Below the pieces are notes generated by a model that saw only the letters and a program-made list of their open reading frames with translations, was not told the DNA's origin and did not search any database. Below, piece after piece: positions 56,262 to 64,000 of a stretch of 64,000 nucleotides of DNA; positions within the stretch are counted from its first letter, which is position 1; each line of letters begins with the position of its first letter. The stretch is from contig NW_025336087.1 of the NCBI RefSeq assembly GCF_004798865.1, forward strand, positions 54,936,026 through 55,000,025, read 5' to 3'. The position numbers and the translations under genes are program-made. Source of the DNA: Varanus komodoensis. Taxonomy: Eukaryota > Chordata > Lepidosauria > Squamata > Varanidae.

Positions 56262-57065
56262 AACATGTCGTAGGCACATTGTTATTCAGCGTCATTATAA
56301 ATGACTTTGATGAAACAGTAGATTTGCAAAGGACTGTAAATTGGGTTTTTGCAGTTAGTGCCCTAGAAGAGAGAAACTAGATTCAAGGACAGGAACTGGG
56401 CTAGAACTAAGCAACATAGGGAATTTCAGCAAAGATAAGTGTGAAGTTTTACAATTAGATAGGAAGAATCAGATGCACAAAGACAGGATAGATTCACCTG
56501 GGATGAGGCAGCTAAAAAGACTACTCTAATTCTAGATTGTACAGATGGAAGTATATTGTCAACATAAAATAATAATGATGGCATCACCATATTCTTCTAT
56601 GGTAAACTGGAGAACTATGTTCCAGTTCTGGAATGTGTCCAGGAATGCATCTAACAGAGGACAACAAAGATAATAAGTTATTTGAAGAAAGTTTGAAGGC
56701 ACTTGATAGATTTTGCATGAAGAAATGTTTAACAGGTGACATGATAGTCACCTTCAGATATTCAAAGGCTGTGACATACAGGTTGGACCAAATTTGTTTT
56801 TGATTGCATTGGAAGGCAGACCTTAAACTATTAGGTTTAAATTACAAGATTTAGATGACATGTTGGGAATGTGTTATGATGTGACCTGTTCAGAAATGGA
56901 GCAGACTACCTCAAAAGCTGGTGGACTTCCCTTTGCTCAAGGTTTTTAAGCAGAGGTGTGTTGGGCCCTACCAGAGATACTCTAATCATTGACTGCCTTA
57001 ATTGGCAACAGGTTGGACTAGATGACCGATGAAGTCCTGTCCAGTCCTATTATTTTATTGCCATA
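56262..57065 (+). mobile_element. CR1 LINE, 3' third, decayed
   Basis: The start encodes IINDFDETVDL (CR1 IFINDLDEGIE), then reads AAGTGTGAAGTTTTACAATT and AGAATCAGATGCACAAAGAC (KCKVLHLG, N-MH-Y), AGTTCTGGAATGTGTCCAGG (ERVQRR region), GTTTAACAGGTGACATGATA (RLRGDLI) and the end AGGTTGGACTAGATGACCGA. The order matches the CR1 reverse-transcriptase C-terminus and 3' end. Many stops are present. It is 5'-truncated. Confidence 0.85.
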
Positions 57066-57112
57066 TAATCCTCAAGTTAAAATGCTCATATGCATCAAGA
57101 GTGCTGGGCATA

Positions 57113-57192
57113 GGACTGCAATCCTACATGCTTATTTGTGATAAGTACGGTTGAACCTAGTGGGGTGTCTTAATAAATATACATTGGATTGG
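57113..57192 (+). mobile_element. Short MITE, AATCCTA family
   Basis: Reads GACTGCAATCCTACATGCTT, ATTTGTGATAAGTACGGTTG, AACCTAGTGGGGTGTCTTAA and ATACATTGGATTGGCC. The AATCCTA start and TTGGATTG end form the family's inverted ends, and the AAGTACGGTTGAACCTAGTGGGG core follows AAGTACCATTGAACTCAGTGGGG. Confidence 0.55.
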
Positions 57193-57919
57193 CCAGTGGG
57201 ATTGCCAATCTTAAGTAATATCACTTGGGAACAAAAACTCAGAAAGATTTACATCTGAGTAAATGTGTCCGGTATCTCATGCACTAGAAAAGCAGTGATT
57301 AATGGTGGTTCACAGTAACTTTTCCCAGGATCACAGCTTGCAGAGATGTTAGAGCTAAACATTTTCAGCAAGCCTGTAACATTTAAAATTGATTGAGGTG
57401 CCAATGTGTACTATCAGAAAAAAAATACTCTCATCCTAACCTCTTTCCTGTCTGAAAACAGATTAAACTTTTTAAACATATTAAAAAAATTAATCCCAGA
57501 ACAATTTTATGCTAGAACAACATGTATAAGAAAAGCTTTTATTTCAATGTGTTTGTAATGCAGACAGATGGATCAAAAGTTGCTAACAGCCCCAGTCACA
57601 ATGTGTGTGTCAAGACAGGTCTTCTGGATAAAGTCAAGGGAGAGCTGGGATGGCTTGGACTCCTAAAAGGAGAGGACGCAGATAATATTTTTGAAGAATG
57701 CTTTTAGTCTACATTCAGAGAATCTGTTGAGTGTGGTATGTACATTTAAGTAGGACGATCATGTGATTATATTAAATTATATAAAACTGATAGTTAACTT
57801 CAATTAGAGTTCACTTCCATTTCACTAATTGTTTAGATCATACAAGATTCTTGCTATCATTGGTAATAAAAGCTATTTGTTTATTAACACATCCATTCTC
57901 TGCTGTAAGTTCAATATGT
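57193..57919. other. Unassigned AT-rich non-coding DNA
   Basis: No gene supported; the 61-codon frame at 57522-57707 has no known homology. Confidence 0.4.
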
Positions 57920-58893
57920 GAAACTCAGTCCAGACAAGATGGAGGGACTGTTGGTGGGGAGTCCATCTGTCCAACTGGGAATTTTCAACCTGTCCTGCAC
58001 AGGGTTGTGCTCCTCCTAAAGGATAAGGTTCACAGCCTTGGTGTGCTCCTGGATCCCAAGTTGTCACTTGTTGCTCAGGAGGACTTGGAATCCAGGAGCA
58101 CCGGTTTATCAGCTGCATCCCTACTTGGATAAGAAAAGCCTTGCTACCATGTACTGGCTACCTTGCACCGGGACTACTGCAATGCATTCCATCTGGGGCT
58201 GCTCTTGAAAACAGTCCAGGCATTGCAACTTGTCCAAAATTGGGCAACACGAATGCTGACAAGGACTGGCTCATGAACACATCATGCCTGTCCTGTGCAA
58301 GCCACATTGGTTGCCTGGTGCCACCTGGGCCAATTCAAGCTGTTTACGACTACTTGTAAATGGCCTGGGGCCAGGCTATCTGAAGGAACACCTGCCTCTA
58401 TATATGCCAACCCGATCACTGAGGTCATCAGCCGAGGCCCCTTTCCATATTCCTCAATGAATAAATGGGGAAGATGAGAAGGAGAAGGGTCTTTTCTGTA
58501 ATAGCACCCCAGCTGTGGTGCTCACCCCTTCTATCTGAGATTTAGCCGGCATCTTCTCTTTATATTTTTAGATGCCAGCTAAAAACATTTCTTTTTCATC
58601 AGTATTTTTCTGAGTGAGCTTTTTGGTTTAATGGTGTTAATGGTTTTATATTGTTAATTGCTGCTGCCCTATTACAATTTTAGCACCATATTTTGTACTT
58701 TATGTAATTATGTTTATGAGATTATTTTAAAGAGTTTAATTTATTGATTGCTCAATTTTATATCTATTATCATTACGGATTTTATCTGTATTGTTGGTTT
58801 TATTTAATATTATGAATTGTGTTGTTTTAATTGTTGAATAACAATTAAAAGAGAGCCTTATGGCTGATAGGGCATTATACCAGTCAAATAAAT
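57920..58893 (+). mobile_element. L2-clade LINE, 3' part, decayed
   Basis: Encodes in broken frames LLLKDKVHSLGVLLDPKLSL (L2: LPLRDRVRSLGVLLDPELSL), then HRDYCNAFHLGLLLKTVQAL and QLVQNWATRMLTRTGS. The A+T-rich 3' untranslated part ends TTATGGCTGATAGGGCATTA and a CAAATAAATAAAT tail. About a third of a full element remains. It aligns with the frame at 24094-25677. Confidence 0.85.
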
Positions 58894-59415
58894 AAATACA
58901 TATTTAAGCAGTAATTTTTGTAGAATGCTACTATACTCCCAGAAATGATTGACAGTCTGGTTAAACTGTGCAAATGCTTTGCTTGCTTGTTTCTGCCACT
59001 AAGAGAGGTATCTGTGGATTACTTTTCAGAGATGATGCTCATGTGATAGTCTTATTTATTTTTTGTGTTCATTTCTTTTTCTTCAATATTACTAAGGGAT
59101 ATTGAAAGGAGAAACAAAAACTTTATGCGTTTAATTTGTTACTTCGAGAAAGACATTGTTGAGCCCACTTTACCCCTAAGTTTCTTAAGAGGCACTTCAA
59201 AGTTATCAGTTCCCACAATGATTTACCTCCATGCTGAGACTCACATGCAGATTTTTTCATAGGAATTGAATTTAGCATTAGTCATATTGAGAGCAGACCA
59301 TGGAAATCACTGCGGTTTATGGTGATTGTGATGAATGTTCATCAAAAATAAAATAAATCCCCTTCATTTCAGTAAGTCTATTTCCACCATGATTGGCATT
59401 GTATCCAACACCATA
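58894..59415. other. Unassigned AT-rich non-coding DNA
   Basis: No gene or repeat recognised between the L2 copy and the Tigger-like MITE. Confidence 0.4.
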
Positions 59416-59889
59416 CAGTGGTACCTCAGCTTACGAACGCCTCAGTTCACAACCAAATCGAGTCATGAACAGAAATTTCAGAAAAAAATTGCCTCAGGTC
59501 ATGAATTTCGCATTGGGTGATGATCACGCCTGTCTTCCCTGCATGAGCATGATCGCGGTTGTGCTCGGGGTGGGGGGAGATGGCTGCAATCGCCCCCATG
59601 TTCCCTGCCCGAGCACGACCACAATGGCGCCCGTCTGTGGCTGTGTTTGCGGTCGCGCTCATGCAGGGAAGATGGATGCGATCATGGTCGTGCTGGTTGG
59701 GGTGGGGAGATGGCCGCAATCTTGTTCTTTGTTACTTCAAATTTATGTGATTTAAAAAAAAAACTGTTACAGAACAGATTAACCTTATTTACATTGAACC
59801 TTATGGGGAAATTTGGCTTGGGTCACGACCAATTTGGGTCACGACCAGAGTCCCGGAATGAATTAAGTTCATGAGCCAAAGTACCACTG
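59416..59889. mobile_element. Tigger/mariner-type MITE with TA duplication
   Basis: The left end CAGTGGTACCTCAGCTTACG and the right end, reverse-complemented, CAGTGGTACTTTGGCTCATG agree closely over the first 16 bases. The element is bounded by TA on both sides (59414-59415, 59890-59891), the Tc1/mariner target. CAGTGGTACCTCGG-like ends point to the Tigger (pogo) group. Sub-terminal strings such as TTCACAACCAAATCG and GGGTCACGACCAATTTGG are further inverted-repeat-like boxes. The middle (59525-59720) is GC-rich and holds repeats of a GATCGCGGTTGTGCT / GAGATGGCTGCAATC type unit. It encodes no transposase. Confidence 0.8.
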
Positions 59890-60446
59890 TATATAGGATT
59901 GAGTTGCACTGCATTGTCTCGATCAGCTGCATTGTTGGGTTTAATATAGCCTATCACATCAGGTATCTTTGGAGAGATGGACTTATACTTTCTATAGATC
60001 ATGTGATGACCACACAACAGCAGCTGCCTTTGCTACATGTGCACATGTAGAACCTGATGACGGCTACAACAATCAAATGCAGGCACACATGCACCAGAAG
60101 TGACCCCAAGACTGCCCGTAAAAGAAAAACCGAGGAGAGAGAATGCGTTGATGTAGCCTGCCATGTGTGGAGCATCTCTTCTCCTTCGTCAGGGGCTGCC
60201 TGTCATCTGTTTGGAAGGGAAGTGAGGAAAGCTACCTTCACCCATGTCCTTCACAGGAAATACTGCTCTGCCCACTCCAGCTGACTGAAGACAAGCAGCA
60301 CCTGACAAAAGGAACCCTCCCCCCCAAAACCCCACATTGAATGACAATAAATGTTCTTCGATAAGCACTTGTGACTCTTGTTTCCCCCCCTACATATATA
60401 CCTTCCTCTCCTGTCCTCCCCCCAAATTGCCTGCATGATTAACCCT
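59890..60446. other. Unassigned non-coding DNA
   Basis: No gene. An AATAAATG string follows a C-rich part near 60347; no transcript end is supported. Confidence 0.4.
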
Positions 60447-62491
60447 CCTTTGGATGCACTAGGACTCAAAAACCAAGCAGGAGAACAAATCATAGAATTA
60501 TTCAAAGTCAACAGTCTTGTTTATTGCAAATCATTCAGCCAACTGTTCACATTGACAGTACTAGATGGCCAATCTAGAAATCAAATAGACTATGTCATGG
60601 AAAGTTTGAGATGGATAAGTTGCATTCTTTTTGCTAAAACTAGACCAGAAGCAGATTGTGGTAGTGACCATGAAATATTAATATCAAAAACCAGAGTGAA
60701 AAAGATCACCAACAGAAGCATAGTGCCAAAATACAATTTAAATAACATTGCTGAGGAATTTAAACTGCACATGAAGAACAGATTGGCACTACTGAAGTCA
60801 ATTAACCGTGGCCCAGAAGAACTGAGGACTGAAGCCAGAGACATTATTAGGGGAAAATGCAAAAATACAATTACTGTAGCAAAAGGGGAAAGAAAAAAAA
60901 GCCTAGCTGGAAGATAGAAAAATCACTTACAATTGCTAAAGATAGGAAAGAGGCTAAAGCAAAGGTGACAGAAGCAGGGTGAGAATCCTGAATACAACTT
61001 TTCAGCAACTATTACAATGGCTGGTGTAAGAAATAGAACAATGAGAGAGAGAGAGAGAATGAGAACGAGAGTGAGAGTTCTTCAGAAGAGTCCGGAAATC
61101 AATGGGAAATTCAAGCCTATTTTAGGAATGCTGAAAGACCAACAGGGAAACATACTATCAGACCAGGATAAAATAAAGAGTAGGAGGGTGGTGGAACCTG
61201 CAATATTGGGAAATGAAGTGAAAGCTGCTCTGAAAGTGCTTGAAAGGAATAAATCACCCAGAGTAGGCGGGGTACCAAGAGTACCATCACAAACTGCAGT
61301 GTTTGAGTCATTCCGCATCCTAACAACGGTATGCCCACAAATAGGGAGAACAAAACAATGACCCACAGACTGGAAACATTCAGTATATATTTCACTCCCC
61401 AATAAAGGAGATGCTAAGAAGTGCAGCAACTAGAGGATCTTCTACTACCTTCCCATGCATGAAAAGTGATGTTTCAAGGTGTTGAAACAAAGATTTGTAC
61501 CTGAAACGGAGTGAGAAATACCTGACATTAAAGCTAGGTTCTGAAAAGGAAGAGATACTTGAGATCACAAATATCCCTCGGCTACCGGGTGCACCAAAAA
61601 ATTCAGAGGAAGATCAGTTTATGCTTTATAGAATATAGCAAAGTCTTTGAGTGTGGACCACAAGAAACTATGGAAGGTGCTGAAAGAAATGGGCACCTAA
61701 GTCTGATGCATAGCCAGGATTGTGGACCAAAAGCTACTGTTAGGAGAGAATATGGAGAAACAAATGGTTAACTATAGGCATAGCCATCAGACAAAGGCAT
61801 ATTTTGACTCCCTGTCTGTTTGGTCTGTACATAGAACATGTAAGGAAAGCTGGTTTAGAATCAGAGGAAGGAGTAAAGATTGGTGGAAGAAGCATCACTA
61901 ATTTAAGATATACAGATGATGCCATATTATTGGCAGAAGGCAGGGAAGAATTGAAATGACCCCTGATGAAAGTGAAAGAAGAAAGTGTAAAAGCAGAACT
62001 AAAGAGGAAGAATAAGAAAACAAAAATCATGATTGCAGAAGAAGTATAGAATTTTACTTCTGAAAAAGGCTGAAATGACTGAAATTTGAAATGATGAAAG
62101 ATTTGCACATTTTGGCTTTCAATTCAAGCAGAGATTACAAGCAAGAAATTCAAAGAAGACTGAGACTTGGAAGGGCAGCAAGAAAGGAAATAGGGAAGAT
62201 TATCAAATGTAAAGAAGTTTCACTGGAGACAAAGGCCAAGATTATCTGCACTATTGTATTCCTATTTGCTGTGTATGCATGTGAGCGCTGGACAGTGAAG
62301 AAAGCTGACAAGAAGAAAACTGACGTGTTCAAAACATGCTGCTGGAGAAGAGCTTTGCAAACACCCTGAGCGAACAGAAATTCAAACAGGTGTGTTCGAG
62401 ATCAAATCAAACCAAAAGTTTCCCTGGGAGCAAAAATGATGAAACTGTTCTTTGGGCGCATCATGAAAAGGCAAGACCTACTGAAGAACAC
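60447..62491 (+). mobile_element. BovB (RTE) LINE, 5'-truncated, main part
   Basis: Starts inside the AP-endonuclease domain and runs through the reverse transcriptase on the plus strand. Recognisable blocks in order: GLKNQAGEQIIELF, DGQSRNQIDYVMESLRW, KTRPEADCGSDHEILI (endonuclease end with the SDH motif), then LRYTDDAILLAEGREE (YADD box as YTDD, about 61905-61955), RRLRLGRAARKEIGKI, SLETKAKIICTIVFLFAVYA and CERWTVKKADKKKTDVFKTC. Several frame breaks and stops separate them. A GA-repeat has grown at about 61040-61075. The last bases before the L2 insertion encode ...RQDLLKN. The rest of the element resumes at 62858. Confidence 0.9.
60453..60917 (+). pseudogene. BovB endonuclease C-terminus and linker, open segment
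   Basis: The longest uninterrupted BovB frame, about 155 codons. It has NQIDYVMESLRW then DCGSDHEILI, matching the BovB NQIDYILCSQRW and DCGSDHELLI blocks. The catalytic SDH triad end is kept, but the N-terminal half of the domain is absent. The Met upstream of position 60453 belongs to flanking DNA, so no start is assigned. Confidence 0.85.
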
Positions 62492-62857
62492 ATAATTAAT
62501 TAATTTGATAGCTTTCCTAGATCGTTTGATCAGCCCTAGGTTCTCTGAATGGTGTACAATAAGCAAAAAGAACATACATAAACATTACATAATACAGATG
62601 AGTTACAATGTCAATCAAAGTTAAATGCATAACAAACAACAATCAACCTAAAAAATAATAATAATGCAAATCACCAAAATAATAGTTAATCCACAATAGC
62701 GCCAACAACGAATGTTTATATGAATAAGTGCCGATATAAAATAAGATAATCATATTTAACAATTAAAATATGGGGAAAATAAAAAGGGTTTGGCCTGGCA
62801 CTGAAATGCATAAAGGGTTGGTGCCAGGCACACCTCTCTGGGGAGCAGATTCCACAG
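62492..62857 (-). mobile_element. L2-clade LINE 3' end inserted into BovB
   Basis: Plus strand opens with ATAATTAATTAATTTGATAG (the inverted A-rich tail), and closes with AAGGGTTTGGCCTGGCACTG, GTGCCAGGCACACCTCTCTG and GGGAGCAGATTCCACAG. The last part follows AGGGCTTAGCCTGGCGCTG, GCGCCAGGCGGACCTCTCTG, GGGAGCGCATTCCATAG of the L2 at 24120-24195 closely. It is a 5'-truncated copy in opposite orientation to its host. No target duplication is clear. Confidence 0.85.
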
Positions 62858-63050
62858 GTGCTATTGAAAGTCAAAGGCAGAGGACGAAGGGCAGGACCAT
62901 CTATGAGATCTATGAAGTCCACTCAGGAAGACAAAGCCCTGAGGATATAAGAGCTGAGCAGGGCTGTCAAGGGCAGGTCTTTTTGGAGGGCCCTCATTAA
63001 TGGTTGCCCTAAGTTGGAGCTGACTTAACATCTATTGCCGCAACAATTAC
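62858..63050 (+). mobile_element. BovB (RTE) LINE, 3' end, resumed after L2 insertion
   Basis: Continues the BovB C-terminus: GKVKGRR-like GTGCTATTGAAAGTCAAAGG, then RQRTKGRTIYEIYEVHSGRQ (compare GRRRRGRQRMRWLDGITDS), and SPEDIRAEQ. It ends with AAGTTGGAGCTGACTTAACA and CCGCAACAATTAC, the typical BovB 3' end. With 60447-62491 it forms a single element interrupted by the L2 piece. Confidence 0.85.
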
Positions 63051-64000
63051 TGTATGATCACTTATGGAGAACTATCTGCTGTGTAAATCCCTACATGGAA
63101 ATGCTTCTGATAACAAAGCAGTTCTAAGTTTGCAGAAATTACTAGTGAATTGATCTAAGTCAAGTATCATTTGGGAGGCTAGTACAAAGTACTGTTACCT
63201 TATGCCAAATGATGTTTTCTGAATGTTCATAATAGCTATTAAGCATTGTGCTCCCCATTCTGATTGTATTGTCCAACTCACAAAACCTGTGGAAAAGAAG
63301 AAGAAAGGGCAGTGTTGTGTCTAGGTGAGCCAATATCTTAAGTGTTGGTGACTGAACAGGTGCATATTTAAAGCTTTGTCACAGTGTGAAGGTGCATACA
63401 GAGCGACAGAGGGCTCTTAGTGAATGGATAAGCTGTAATATCAGATTCATCCTGAAGTACCAGTTATGACACACACATCTGTTTCTCGGGCCACCCGTTG
63501 AATGCAAGTCAGAGAGAAGGCTTCACTGTCTAGTGTGTAATTGTGTTGGGCAATAGCATGAATACTTGATATGAATGCTTGAGTAGCTTTGTCAGAAGGC
63601 ACTGAATAGAAATCAAGGTCTGGTCACTGGCAGAAATGAAAACTAGAACAAAAACAGGACCAGTGCGGGAGCCAAAGTTCTCAGGGTTAAAGGGTCAGGA
63701 CTTTTTGCTAGGCAGGGACAATGGCATTGTTTCCCACCAGCCACAGTCCTCTGTGTTCCTTCCCCAAGTGCCATTGTTGGACTAGCTGAGGGAGAGCATG
63801 GATTCTCCCAGTAACTGGATAGTGTTGTGAGCTACCTGTATTGTAACGCAACGTATTTTGGAATGGCTTGGTCTGGAGTGGGTAATTCAGATGCATTAAC
63901 TTTACAAAAAAATTGCTCCTGGTGAAGATAAAGTGCAGAACTGGTGTGCTGATAAGGAACAACACTGTGTCTTTGGATTCTGTGGAGGCAATAATATGGG
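63051..64000. other. Unassigned non-coding DNA
   Basis: No gene or repeat recognised to the end of the window. Confidence 0.4.

Noticed and set aside
1-64000. Bacterial-type features (operons, CRISPR, rRNA)
   Set aside because: Nothing of the kind is present; the repeat content is vertebrate.

Overview
The window is nuclear DNA of a vertebrate, most likely a squamate reptile (lizard or snake). The repeats point there: BovB/RTE LINEs of the squamate type, many L2-clade and CR1 LINE fragments, an L1 remnant, tRNA-derived SINEs with CR1-like tails, and abundant short non-autonomous DNA transposons (hAT-like, Tigger-like and others). There are no operons, no dense coding and no CRISPR. The species cannot be told from sequence alone.

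I find no host gene that I can support. The only long reading frame with clear protein homology is the reverse-transcriptase part of an L2-clade LINE (24094-25677, minus strand). The next clearest is a decayed BovB LINE (about 60447-63050, plus strand). The other long frames, on both strands, look like chance frames. The window is best read as a gene desert or a very large intron.

Layout. 1-4.4 kb: mostly unassigned DNA, a (TTTTC)n tract, and a segment with two copies of a palindromic TALE-homeodomain-type site. 4.4-10.3 kb: old repeat fragments, a strong Z-DNA-type tract, and AT-rich stretches resembling conserved non-coding elements. 10.3-22.5 kb: unassigned DNA with L2 and CR1 tails and one complete hAT-type element with target duplications. 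22.5-26 kb: a MITE, a tRNA SINE and the open L2 copy. 26-34 kb: unassigned DNA, a 16-bp perfect inverted repeat, an L2 copy. 34.4-41.2 kb: a second hAT-like element with a purine-rich core, a BovB 3' end with a perfect 14-bp target duplication, an L1 remnant, a 23-bp tandem repeat and a SINE. 41-48 kb: unassigned, with a GC-richer block. 48.8-59 kb: L2, SINE and CR1 copies. 59.4-63.1 kb: a Tigger-like MITE, then the BovB LINE with an L2 fragment inserted in its 3' part.

No new biological system is visible. The points most worth checking are the paired TGACAGCTGTCA palindromes, the open L2 frame with an altered YADD box, the two hAT-like elements with matching 8-bp flanks, the nested BovB/L2 insertion, and a dispersed AT-rich repeat family shared by 5.2 and 30.5 kb. 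All assignments come from reading the sequence; no database search was run.
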